64,000 bases of DNA from Nonomuraea spiralis (GTDB lineage Bacteria; Actinomycetota; Actinomycetes; Streptosporangiales; Streptosporangiaceae): positions 152,252 through 216,251 of the forward strand of contig NZ_BMRC01000015.1 in NCBI RefSeq assembly GCF_014648435.1, in the 5' to 3' direction. The notes beneath the pieces are model-generated. The model was given only the letters and a program-made list of their open reading frames with translations. It was not told the DNA's origin and did not search any database. How positions within the stretch are numbered: the stretch's first letter is position 1; each line of letters begins with the position of its first letter. Position numbers and translations under genes: made by a program. Shown here piece after piece: positions 24,520 through 32,280 of the stretch.

Positions 24520-26046
24520 ATGGCGCAGCAACAATTCACGCGGGCAGGAACGCGCCAGTGGGCGGGCGTGGGGCTGCTGGCCCTGCCGACGGCGCTGCTG
24601 GGACTGGACGTGACCGTGCTGTACCTGGTGGCGCCGAGCATGGCGGCCGATCTGTCCCCGTCAGCCACCCAACTGCTATGGATCATGGACGCCTACGGGT
24701 TCCTCGTCGCCGGGTTCCTCGTCACCATGGGCACGCTGGGCGACCGGATCGGGCGGCGCCGGTTGCTGAAGACCGGGATGATCGCGTTCGCGGCGGCCTC
24801 GGTGTTCGCCGCGTTCGCTCCCACGGCCGAGCTGTTGATCCTCGCGCGAGCCCTGCTGGGGGTGGCCGGGGCGACGCTCATGCCCTCCACGCTGTCGCTG
24901 ATCTCGAACATGTTCCCCGACGCGCGTCAGCGTGCGGTCGCGATCGGGGTCTGGGCCACGATGTTCGCGCTCGGGATGGCCGCCGGACCGATCGTGGGCG
25001 GATCACTGGTGGACTCCTTCTGGTGGGGAGCGCCGTTCCTGACGGCGGTGCCCATCGCCCTCGTCGTCCTGGCCGGGGCACGCGCCCTGCTCCCCGAGTA
25101 CGCGGCCCCCTCCACCGGCCGGCTGGACCTGATCAGCGTGGGCCTGTCCCTGGCGGCGATCCTTCCGGTCATCTACGCCGTCAAGCACATCGCCTCCGAC
25201 GGTCCCGACGGCCCAGCCCTCGTCTGTGCCGTGGCGGGCGTTGTGGCCGGAATCGTGTTCGTACGCCGCCAACGCCGCCTCCCCGACCCACTGCTGGACG
25301 TGACGCTGTTCGGCAACCGGGCCTTCACCGTGGCCCTGAGTGTGCTGCTCATCGGCCTGGCCGGAGTCGGCGGCTCGATGTACCTGGTCACGCAGTACCT
25401 CCAGCTCGTCGAAGGACTCGCCCCCTTCGACGCGGGGCTCTGGATGGGACCACCGGCGCTGGCGATGTTCGCCGCCGCCATCGGTGCTCCGCTGATCGCC
25501 CGGCGCTTCCGCCCCGGCTCGGTCATGGGCGCCGCCCTCGGGGCGTCCCTCGCCGGCTACGCGCTGCTCGCCACCGCGGGACTCGACGACGCGATCCCTG
25601 TGGCGGTCGGCTTCGCGTTCGTCTATCTCGGGCTGGGCGCCCTCGCCGCCCTGGGCACCGACATGGTGGTGGGCGCGGTGCCGGCAGCACGATCCGGGTC
25701 GGCGGCGTCGATGTCCGAGACGGTCCAGGAACTCGGCATCGCCGTCGGCGTCGCCCTGCTCGGCAGCCTCACCACCGCCGTCTACCGTGCTCGGGTGACA
25801 GTGCCCGAAGATCTGGCGTCGGAGATCTCCGGTCCCCTCACCGACAGCCTGAACGCGACCGTGGCGATCATCGAGAGCCTTCCGCCCGGGACCGTCAAGG
25901 CGGCCCAGCAGGCCTTCACCGGCGGGCTCAACGTCGCTTCCCTGGTCGCGGGGGTCGCCATCGCCGCCGCCACGGTGCTGTGCCTCGGGATGCTGCGTCA
26001 CGTCCCCACGCTCGGGGAGGCGCAGAACCGCGACTCCGACGTTTGA
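24520..26046 (+). CDS. MFS drug-efflux transporter, DHA2 (14-helix) type
   Basis: A 508-residue integral membrane protein. Motif A is visible as GTLGDRIGRRRLLKTG after helix 2. Motif C-like GPIVGGSLVD follows in helix 5. About fourteen hydrophobic segments are present, which places it with EmrB/QacA-type proton antiporters that export drugs or metabolites. The start ATG has AAGGGG just upstream; GTG three bases earlier is also possible. A TetR gene follows after 41 bases, and both have similar dyads upstream, so it is probably induced by its substrate. Confidence 0.93.
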   Translation: MAQQQFTRAGTRQWAGVGLLALPTALLGLDVTVLYLVAPSMAADLSPSATQLLWIMDAYGFLVAGFLVTMGTLGDRIGRRRLLKTGMIAFAAASVFAAFAPTAELLILARALLGVAGATLMPSTLSLISNMFPDARQRAVAIGVWATMFALGMAAGPIVGGSLVDSFWWGAPFLTAVPIALVVLAGARALLPEYAAPSTGRLDLISVGLSLAAILPVIYAVKHIASDGPDGPALVCAVAGVVAGIVFVRRQRRLPDPLLDVTLFGNRAFTVALSVLLIGLAGVGGSMYLVTQYLQLVEGLAPFDAGLWMGPPALAMFAAAIGAPLIARRFRPGSVMGAALGASLAGYALLATAGLDDAIPVAVGFAFVYLGLGALAALGTDMVVGAVPAARSGSAASMSETVQELGIAVGVALLGSLTTAVYRARVTVPEDLASEISGPLTDSLNATVAIIESLPPGTVKAAQQAFTGGLNVASLVAGVAIAAATVLCLGMLRHVPTLGEAQNRDSDV

Positions 26047-26048
26047 AC

Positions 26049-26063
26049 GATGGTCCGACTATC
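26049..26063. promoter_or_regulatory. GATnGTC-C-GACnATC dyad before the TetR gene
   Basis: Seven-base arms with one mismatch lie directly after the MFS stop and 25 bases before the TetR start. It resembles the half-site of the repeat at 24467-24491 (GATAGTAC) and may be a second operator for autoregulation. Confidence 0.4.
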
Positions 26064-26087
26064 CTGAGGGTCGGGCCGAGGAGCAGC

Positions 26088-26657
26088 ATGAACGACACCA
26101 CCGACGACAGCGAGCACATCGACGGACGCCGCGCGCGTGGCGAGAGACGACGCGCGGAGATCATCGAGGCCACCCTCGCCGTGGTCACTCGCGACGGCGC
26201 GGCAGGCGTCACCCATCGCACGGTCGCCAAACAGGCCGGCACCACGACGTCCCTGAGCACCTACTACTTCGCGACCCTCGACGACCTGCTCGTCGCCGCC
26301 CTCACGAGTGTCGCCGACGCCTACACCGCCCGCATCCGCGTCATCATCGACACCCCCGGCGACAAGCTCACCGGGCTGGCCCACCTCATCGCCGAGTCCG
26401 CCGGTCCCGGACGTGAACGCGCGCTGGCCGAACGCGAGCTGGCAACCCTGGCCGCCCGCCGCCCCGCACTGCGACCCGTGGCACGACGCTGGCGGGAGAA
26501 CATCGCCGAACTCGCCACCACGCTGACCGACGACCCGGCGGCCATCGCCGCCCTCGTCGCGGCCTCCGACGGACTGTGCACCGCGATTCTCCTCGACAAC
26601 GCCCCCGCCGACCCTGACCACATCCAAGCCGTCCTGCAACGAGCCGTCCGCAACTGA
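26088..26657 (+). CDS. TetR-family regulator of the adjacent MFS pump
   Basis: A 189-residue protein with HTH residues 20-65 (ATLAVVTRDGAAGVTHRTVA, then KQAGTTTSLSTYYFATLDDL). Its helical effector domain is like that of transporter-associated TetR_C_6/BetI-type repressors. The ATG has GAGGAG five bases upstream. It lies 41 bases downstream of the MFS gene on the same strand, with matching dyads before each gene, indicating substrate-inducible derepression of the pump. Confidence 0.9.
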   Translation: MNDTTDDSEHIDGRRARGERRRAEIIEATLAVVTRDGAAGVTHRTVAKQAGTTTSLSTYYFATLDDLLVAALTSVADAYTARIRVIIDTPGDKLTGLAHLIAESAGPGRERALAERELATLAARRPALRPVARRWRENIAELATTLTDDPAAIAALVAASDGLCTAILLDNAPADPDHIQAVLQRAVRN

Positions 26658-26694
26658 GCCGACGCGGACGGGATGCCTCATCGCGGCATCGGGA

Positions 26695-27078
26695 TCAGCC
26701 GGACTCCGCGAGCAGGTGCACGACACCGGCCGGGTTCTTGATCCAGTGGGTTCTGGAATCGAGACTCTCCAGGGGCTCGACCTCGTCGCACGGGTGGATA
26801 CCGACGTCGGCCAGTTTGGCCGCTGCCGCGTCCAGGTCATCGGTGTGCAGTTGCAGCCACAGGTCGGGCCGGCTGTAGTTGTCGACACAGTCGAGCCACA
26901 GCGTGTTCGGCCCGAACCGCACCGAATGAGTTCTTGAGACGGTCGGAGCGTAGGAGACGTCGTCCTCCTTGACGTCGAAGCCCAGAGTGTCGCGGTAGAA
27001 GGCCACGGTGGCCTCGTACTGCGCCTTGGGGATCTTCATGGCGATGTTCAGGCCGGCGGTGAATTCAGGCTTGTTCAT
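26695..27078 (-). CDS. VOC-superfamily (glyoxalase/bleomycin-resistance-like) protein
   Basis: A 127-residue protein with two beta-alpha-beta-beta-beta modules. The first reads AFYRDTLGFDV and the second LAAAAAKLADVG-like helix, then HWIKNPAGVVHLLAESG. Metal ligands are not obvious at all positions, so it may bind ligand without catalysis. The ATG at 27078 has GGAG ten bases upstream. Its promoter region contains the 42-base nested palindrome at 27227-27268, suggesting tight regulation by an unlinked repressor. Confidence 0.85.
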   Translation of the reverse strand: MNKPEFTAGLNIAMKIPKAQYEATVAFYRDTLGFDVKEDDVSYAPTVSRTHSVRFGPNTLWLDCVDNYSRPDLWLQLHTDDLDAAAAKLADVGIHPCDEVEPLESLDSRTHWIKNPAGVVHLLAESG

Positions 27079-27226
27079 GGTTGCTTGACTCCTTCGGGTC
27101 GGTGGCGTCCAGGGCGAGTTCTCGCTTCGGCGAGCCGGCCGAGGTGCTTGGCGATCGGCCCGCCCCATGCAAGAACGCGCGCCCACCGGGCCGAACCACC
27201 ACACGTCCGAACCCATGCCCCTCTTT
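27079..27226. other. Leader region of the VOC gene
   Basis: No gene is supported here. It links the VOC start to the large palindrome. The stretch beyond the palindrome (27269-27408) is also without a gene. Confidence 0.4.
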
Positions 27227-27268
27227 CGCAACCTGTAGGTTGCCATCTATGGCAACCTACAGGTTGCG
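27227..27268. promoter_or_regulatory. 42-base perfect nested palindrome
   Basis: Two 20-base arms (left arm 27227-27246, beginning CGCAACCTGTAGGTTG) are exact reverse complements, separated by CT. Each arm itself contains a smaller dyad, CAACCT-N2-AGGTTG, and the centre forms GGTTGCCAT/ATGGCAACC. It thus holds three overlapping operator-like dyads, suggesting cooperative binding of two repressor dimers, or a cruciform. It lies 149 bases before the VOC gene; no regulator gene is adjacent. Confidence 0.8.
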
Positions 27269-27408
27269 ATCATTGCCCACAAGTCCGGGCCGGAGGTCGA
27301 CTCACCGCGCACCCGCACGGAACGTCCGGACGGCCACACGCGTCGGGGCAGGACGGAGGGGCGCCGCCGTCGGCCTCCCAGGGGTATCCCAAGCACCCAG
27401 GTCGAAGG

Positions 27409-28398
27409 TCAAGTTGCCGGTACGGCGTGGCGGAGCCGTACCACCACAAAGGCGAGCAGACCGACGGCGGCCAGCGCGAAGACCGCGTTGCCGATGAGGT
27501 CCACATGCGCGGGCGCCGGGAAACTCGGCGGCTGGGGGAAGCCGTGCCAGGCATAGGTGACCAGACCGGCAGCGCCCAGAGCGAACCTGTGCCAGGGCCC
27601 CCAGCCCACACGCCGGGACCAGCGCAGGACGATCAGCGTCATGGTGGCGTAGAGCGCGAGGTAGAAGCCGACCGTGATCCACGCGGGCACGATGGACTCC
27701 AGCTTGATCCCCACCAGGGCGAGCAAACCGGGGAGCCAGAACGCCAGCCCGGCCACGATGGCGATCGCGAAGACCGTCCACGAGCCGGCCGATGTGGCCA
27801 GGAGGAGGGGCGAACGGCGGAATCGTACGGACAGGAACGCGGCGACGATCAGGGCGACGGCCGCGAACAGCGTCCAGGTGACCTGAGCGGCCGACAGCGG
27901 GTAGGCGGCCGAACCCGCCAGGGCGATGGGTACCGCGCCACCTGACACGAACAGCACGGCCGACACGGTGAGACCGACCTTGCCGAGCCAGGGCGTGTCC
28001 GGACGGCGTGAGCCCGCCTCAACCATCGAGATCGGCACCGCGATGCTCCACACCCCATGGATGGCCAGAACGAACACGGTCCAGTAGGCGCCGATGCCCA
28101 GCCCCGGAATGAACCCGTAGTCGAGCAACCGTAACCCGACATAGTCGGGATCGAACAACGACCGGGTGAGCAGGCCCTCCTCGATCACGGCATAGGCGAG
28201 CCCGAGCAGGATGATCCCCGGCCACCCCAGCCGCCACCGGCGTGCGACCTCGCGGATCAGCAGCGCGCCACCGCCGTAGAGCGGGATCAGCCCGGTGATC
28301 ATCGGTAGGGCGTCGATGGCGATGTTGCCCAGCAGGTACTCGCCGACCAGCGGCGCGAGAACCAGCAGACCCAGCGCAGGAAGAATGCGTTTGAACAT
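27409..28398 (-). CDS. Multi-pass membrane protein of unknown function
   Basis: A 329-residue protein with about nine hydrophobic segments. One segment carries AVIEEGLLTRSLFDPDYVG, which resembles the EExxxR motif of CPBP proteases but has an extra residue, and no matching His motifs are clear. The ATG at 28398 has GAGGG upstream; GTG at 28410 is possible. It is divergent from a GbsR/MarR-like regulator across an AT-rich promoter, so it is likely that regulator's target. Function unknown. Confidence 0.8.
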   Translation of the reverse strand: MFKRILPALGLLVLAPLVGEYLLGNIAIDALPMITGLIPLYGGGALLIREVARRWRLGWPGIILLGLAYAVIEEGLLTRSLFDPDYVGLRLLDYGFIPGLGIGAYWTVFVLAIHGVWSIAVPISMVEAGSRRPDTPWLGKVGLTVSAVLFVSGGAVPIALAGSAAYPLSAAQVTWTLFAAVALIVAAFLSVRFRRSPLLLATSAGSWTVFAIAIVAGLAFWLPGLLALVGIKLESIVPAWITVGFYLALYATMTLIVLRWSRRVGWGPWHRFALGAAGLVTYAWHGFPQPPSFPAPAHVDLIGNAVFALAAVGLLAFVVVRLRHAVPAT

Positions 28399-28595
28399 GC
28401 CTGCCCTCACCGGTTGCGGAACTCATCGAGATAGTACGTGTTCATCACAATCAAAAAGCTACGTTGCTTTCAAGAATTCTGTCAATCAATCGATATACAT
28501 ATCCGCAGCTAAAAGCGGATGTATTGATGCGTTGACGGTGAAGCTGAATGCAATGAAACGTTGCACTGAATGGCGTCGAACGCAATAGTGGTGTC
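28399..28595. promoter_or_regulatory. AT-rich divergent promoter with two inverted repeats
   Basis: A 197-base gap much richer in A and T than its surroundings. ATACAT-AT-CCGC (28495-28506) pairs with GCGGATGTAT (28515-28524) across AGCTAAAA, forming a bulged hairpin. TGCAA (28549-28553) and TTGCA (28561-28565) form a second dyad just before the regulator start. These are candidate sites for the adjacent GbsR/MarR-like protein. Confidence 0.5.
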
Positions 28596-29279
28596 ATGCC
28601 AGAAGGAAGGTTGACTCTGCGGGAGCGGCAGCGCATCGCGACCGGCCTCGCCGAAGGCCGCTCCTACGCCGAGATCGCCAGGCGCCTGGAGCGTCCGACC
28701 TCGACGATCAGCCGTGAGATCGGCCGCAACGGCGGGCCCGGTGACTACCGCCCCGAGCGGGCGCACCAGGCGACAGCGCGGCGGGCGCGGCGCGGCACCC
28801 CGGCCCGTTCGCCCGAGGTCGAACCCCGGGAGCGCGAGGTCATGGAGGTGGAAGAGGGGGCCGTCGAGATGGCGGTCGGGATGGGCCTGCCGAAGATGGT
28901 GGCGCGCGTACTCATCGGCTTGTGGTTGAGCGAGGACGGCCGGCTCACCGCGGCCGAGTTGTCGCGCGGACTGAACGTCAGTCCGGCCTCCATCTCCATG
29001 GCGGTGGGCTACCTGACCCGACAGGGGCTGATCAGGCGCGAACGTGATCCGCGGCGGCGGCGCGACATCTACGTGGTCGACGACGACGCCTGGTACCACT
29101 CGACGATGATCAGCGCGCGGCAGACGCTCGCGGCGGCGGAGATCACGAAGGCGGCAGGGCGGACGCTCGGGCTCGACACGCCCGTGGGCCGCCGCCTGGC
29201 CAGGGGCGGTGCGTTCCTGGAGCGGATCAGCCTGGACGCTCTGGCGTCGGCCGCACGCTGGCGCGACCTCCCGCCGTGA
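28596..29279 (+). CDS. GbsR/MarR-type regulator fused to an IS30-like HTH
   Basis: A 227-residue protein with two DNA-binding parts. Residues 5-50 match the HTH_38 domain of IS30 transposases (LTLRERQRIATGLAEGRSYA, then EIARRLERPTSTISREIGRN). Residues 85-215 form a GbsR/MarR winged helix (LTAAELSRGLNVSPASISMA, then YLTRQGLIRRERDPRRRRDI). There is no transposase catalytic domain. The ATG has GAAGG-like sequence nearby. It is divergent from the membrane protein at 27409, its likely target. Confidence 0.85.
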   Translation: MPEGRLTLRERQRIATGLAEGRSYAEIARRLERPTSTISREIGRNGGPGDYRPERAHQATARRARRGTPARSPEVEPREREVMEVEEGAVEMAVGMGLPKMVARVLIGLWLSEDGRLTAAELSRGLNVSPASISMAVGYLTRQGLIRRERDPRRRRDIYVVDDDAWYHSTMISARQTLAAAEITKAAGRTLGLDTPVGRRLARGGAFLERISLDALASAARWRDLPP

Positions 29280-29680
29280 TCAGACCTCAGGGATTTCACC
29301 CCCTTCGCCAGGATCATTCAGTACGCGGTCAAACCGTCGACATGCAGCGGGAAGTACGTCCACGACCTGCTCGGCGAGGGGGCAAGAAGCCCCCTCATGG
29401 GCAACATGCCCGACCCGCCGGCCTGTATGGCGTGGCTGGGCTGCCGGGCAGGCGCGGGTCTACCGGTGGCAGGGCTGCGGCTCGCGCCGGGACGTCTTCG
29501 CCGAGCCGTGCGGCGCCGCTGGGTGAGCCTGCTGATGGACGTCGCCGGCCGGTCTCCCAGATGCGGTGGCCGGGAAGTGGTGACCCAGGATGTCGGCCCA
29601 CTCGGGCAGGGTGACGAACCCGCCGTGGTCGTGGAATCGGCCGGCCTGGACGGCGACCAGTTCGGCGGATGGCGCAGTTG
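29280..29680. other. 401-base region with possible remnants
   Basis: Apart from the terminator at 29376-29396, no gene is supported. A minus frame at about 29460-29650 contains a coding-like stretch (VQAGRFHDHGGFVTLPEWAD) but lacks a proper start, lies against the end of the TetR gene and shows no domain I recognise. It may be a decayed gene. Confidence 0.3.
29376..29396. terminator. Perfect hairpin terminator
   Basis: GAGGGGGC and GCCCCCTC pair perfectly around AAGAA. It lies about 100 bases after the GbsR-like gene and probably ends its transcript. Confidence 0.7.
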
Positions 29681-30535
29681 TCAGCTCGCCGCCCATCGCC
29701 CGGTTCGCAGACCGGCTGCGACCGAGCGTTCGTGCTCGTCGGTCCATTCGACCTCGGAGTCGTTTTCCAGCAGACCGAGCACTACGGACGCGATCGCCAG
29801 TGCGGGCTCCGACCATTCGGCGGGCTCGGGTGCTTCGAACGGATTGGCCTGGAACCGCCGGGAGATGATTTCCGGATTGCTGGGTGCCATCAGGATCAGC
29901 CCGCGCAACGTGGCGACGGCCAGGCGGGCCACTGTCTCGAAGGTGATGCCGGCGCGCGGACGCAGGCCGATCGATCTCGCCACCCAGGAGTAGGCGGTTG
30001 CCACGTCCGCGACCATAGAGCGTTCCGACTCGGTGAGAGACCGCTGGACCTCGGCGCGCAGGTCGCTGTCGGGCAGGCTGCGGAACGTGGCCTGCAGCGC
30101 GAGATAGGTGCGCCAGGCCGATGACCGGTGGAAGATCCCGAACTCGCCGAGCGCGCCTTCCCGCAGTACCTCTCCGGCCAGTGCGCGGCGCAGACCTGGT
30201 GTGCGGGCCCAGTCGAGATGGGCCAGCAGAGTGCGGGCCGCCGCTGGTAGCGCGCCGGGATTGGCGTCGGCGATGGCCGGGCTGGCGCCTTTGGCGAGTT
30301 CGGTCAGCAGGTCGCTGAAGAACAGATCCTTGTACGGCCAGCGGCGGTAGACGGCGCTGCGGGCGACGCCGGCGTCACGAATGATCTCTTCGAAGCTGAT
30401 GTGGTCCAGGCTCACGGTCAGCCCGGCTTCTTCGACGGTGGCGGCCGCGGTGTCGAGCATCCGCCGCGCGGTCTGTTCGTCGGACAGTCGCTTGCGGCGT
30501 CGGGCCAGGCCGCTCTCCGGTGTCTCTCGTGTCAC
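29681..30535 (-). CDS. TetR-family regulator, long C-terminal domain
   Basis: A 284-residue protein, longer than most TetR proteins. The HTH lies at about residues 25-75 (HISFEEIIRDAGVARSAVYR, then RWPYKDLFFSDLL). The ligand domain has an extended C-terminus ending in a charged tail. GTG at 30535 is the start. It is divergent from a CPBP-family membrane protein with a symmetric TTGGGA-N7-TCCCAA site between, so it most likely represses both. Confidence 0.88.
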   Translation of the reverse strand: MTRETPESGLARRRKRLSDEQTARRMLDTAAATVEEAGLTVSLDHISFEEIIRDAGVARSAVYRRWPYKDLFFSDLLTELAKGASPAIADANPGALPAAARTLLAHLDWARTPGLRRALAGEVLREGALGEFGIFHRSSAWRTYLALQATFRSLPDSDLRAEVQRSLTESERSMVADVATAYSWVARSIGLRPRAGITFETVARLAVATLRGLILMAPSNPEIISRRFQANPFEAPEPAEWSEPALAIASVVLGLLENDSEVEWTDEHERSVAAGLRTGRWAAS

Positions 30536-30553
30536 GCTCGTAGTCTATGGTAC

Positions 30554-30572
30554 TTGGGATATCGTGTCCCAA
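30554..30572. promoter_or_regulatory. TTGGGA-N7-TCCCAA inverted repeat, TetR operator
   Basis: A perfect six-base dyad between the divergent TetR and CPBP genes, 19 bases from each start. Its position over both promoters strongly suggests an operator. Confidence 0.7.
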
Positions 30573-30591
30573 TAGATGTGGTGGTGAACCC

Positions 30592-31422
30592 GTGAAGGTC
30601 TCGGAGCTCAACCGTTCTGTACGCGACGGCACCGGACACCCGGTGCGGTTCCTGGTGCTCGTGAGCGTGTTGTCGGTGCCGTTCTACGTCCTGGGGGCCG
30701 TATCTCCCACCGTCCGTATCGGCGCGATGGATCTGCCCGCGAGCGCGACCATGGTCGTGCTGCCGGTGCTGGCCGCCGCGATTCTGGCCTACCGCGACGG
30801 CGGTCCGGCCGCTGTCATGGCCCTGCTGGCCCGCGTCGTCGATCGGCCCGCGGGACGGGCCCGCTGGTATGTCGCCGCGGCGTTGCTGCCTGCCGCGATC
30901 GGTGCTCTCGCGTGGACCTTCGGGTGGCTCGCCGGCGAGGTCGGCTCGGCGCTTCCGGCGTCGCCGGCGGTCTTGCCGCTGGTGTTCGCCGCGGCGGTGG
31001 TGGGCGCCGCGTGCGAAGAACTGGGCTGGACCGGTTACGCCTCCGATCCGATGCAACGCCGGTTCGGCACGGTTGGGGCTGGGCTGCTCCTTGGGGTCTT
31101 CTGGGCTGCGTGGCATGTGATCCCGCTCCTGCAGGCCGGTCATGGCGCGGCCTGGATCGGCGGCTGGTTCCTGGGTACGGTCGCGCTACGCGTGATCATC
31201 GTCGGCCTGCACAATGCCACCGGCGGCGTGTCGGCGGCGATCCTGATGCACGCGATGGTCAACGTCACCGCCGCCTACTTCCCGGACTACGACTCCGTCG
31301 CCCCGTTGATGTCCGCTTTGGTCACCGTCGTGGCCGCCGTGGGCATCCTGCTTCTCGGATCATGTCGAGCCGCCGGAACTCGGCCAGCCGGCCGGCAGGG
31401 GCCTCGCTACCGGCGAGGTTGA
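30592..31422 (+). CDS. CPBP-family intramembrane metalloprotease (Abi-like)
   Basis: A 276-residue membrane protein with about seven to eight helices. The conserved motifs are present: CEELGWTGYASDP (EE at about 142-143), FWAAWHVIP (His about 175), and HNATGGVSAAILMHAMVN with further His. These form the Rce1-type metal-free or zinc glutamate protease centre. GTG at 30592 was chosen because it lies after the operator and has GGTGG upstream; a longer frame would run through the operator. Relatives serve in bacteriocin immunity or protein processing. Regulated by the divergent TetR protein. Confidence 0.87.
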   Translation: MKVSELNRSVRDGTGHPVRFLVLVSVLSVPFYVLGAVSPTVRIGAMDLPASATMVVLPVLAAAILAYRDGGPAAVMALLARVVDRPAGRARWYVAAALLPAAIGALAWTFGWLAGEVGSALPASPAVLPLVFAAAVVGAACEELGWTGYASDPMQRRFGTVGAGLLLGVFWAAWHVIPLLQAGHGAAWIGGWFLGTVALRVIIVGLHNATGGVSAAILMHAMVNVTAAYFPDYDSVAPLMSALVTVVAAVGILLLGSCRAAGTRPAGRQGPRYRRG

Positions 31423-31512
31423 GGGCGAGCCAGGTGCTCCCTGGCGCCGGGTTCGATGTCTTGGTCACCTCAGTTTTCGAAGTCGTGTAGCGAGGCTTCC
31501 CGCCGAGATGGA

Positions 31513-31530
31513 CATGAGCGATTGCTCATG
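31513..31530. promoter_or_regulatory. CATGAGC-N4-GCTCATG inverted repeat
   Basis: A perfect seven-base dyad, 54 bases before the CTP-synthase-tail-like gene. It may be the binding site of the LysR regulator encoded downstream in the same operon. Confidence 0.5.
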
Positions 31531-31584
31531 GCGCACGCAGTGCCTGGTATTGGTGCTCAGGCCGGAACGTCGCATAGTGAGGCC

Positions 31585-32280
31585 ATGGACCGATCTCTGC
31601 GCGTCGCGGTCATTGGCGACCGCGATCCAGCTTTTCCCCCGCACGTGGCTACCGACGACGCGCTGCGGCACGCCGCCGCGCATCTTGGCATCGGGGTGGA
31701 CGTCCGCTGGCTGGCCACCGAACCGCTCGAATCTGACCTGGCCGAGGTCAAGGCCGTCGACGTGTTGTGGTGCGCGCCAGGCAGCCCGTACCGCAGCCTG
31801 CGCGGCGCAGTGGCCGCCCTTCGTCACGGCCGCGAGCACAGCCTCCCCACCCTGGGTACGTGCGGCGGCTGCCAGCACATGATCATCGAGTACGCCCGCC
31901 ACGTGCTCGGCTACGAGGACGCACAGCACGCAGAGTACGACCCGTACGCCTCCACCCTCTTCGTGTCGGAACTGGCCTGCTCGCTGGCCGGCAAGACCAT
32001 GCCCGTCACCCTGATCCCCGGTACCCGGGTGGCCGCACTGTACGGACGGACCCAGGTCGAAGAGGAGTATTACTGCAACTTCGGTCTCGACCCCAGCCGG
32101 CAGAAGACCCTGCACGACGGTGGCTTCTCGGTCACAGGAGTGGACGGTGATGGCGAGGCCCGGGTGTTGGAGATTCCCGGCCACCCCTACTACGTGGCCA
32201 CACTGTTCGTGCCGCAGGCCCGCTCGCGTCCCGGGGCCCCGCACCCGCTGGTCGTCGGCCTGCTGCGCGCGGCGCTATGA
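31585..32280 (+). CDS. CTP-synthase C-terminal-region-related protein (class I glutamine amidotransferase fold)
   Basis: A 231-residue free-standing protein resembling the glutaminase half of PyrG. The nucleophile region GTCGGCQHM places Cys93 at the elbow. The end has GHPYYVATLFVPQ, where PyrG has His-Pro-Glu: His200 is kept but the Glu of the triad is Tyr, so glutamine hydrolysis may be lost. A conserved-looking EEEYYCNFGL segment (Cys164) is typical of this small family, some members of which I recall being annotated as selenoproteins; here Cys is encoded. The ATG has GAGG upstream. The stop overlaps the LysR start (ATGA). Confidence 0.82.
   Translation: MDRSLRVAVIGDRDPAFPPHVATDDALRHAAAHLGIGVDVRWLATEPLESDLAEVKAVDVLWCAPGSPYRSLRGAVAALRHGREHSLPTLGTCGGCQHMIIEYARHVLGYEDAQHAEYDPYASTLFVSELACSLAGKTMPVTLIPGTRVAALYGRTQVEEEYYCNFGLDPSRQKTLHDGGFSVTGVDGDGEARVLEIPGHPYYVATLFVPQARSRPGAPHPLVVGLLRAAL

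Noticed and set aside
28596..28760. IS30 transposase gene
   Set aside because: Only the HTH is present; the DDE domain and terminal inverted repeats are absent and the rest is a GbsR/MarR regulator.
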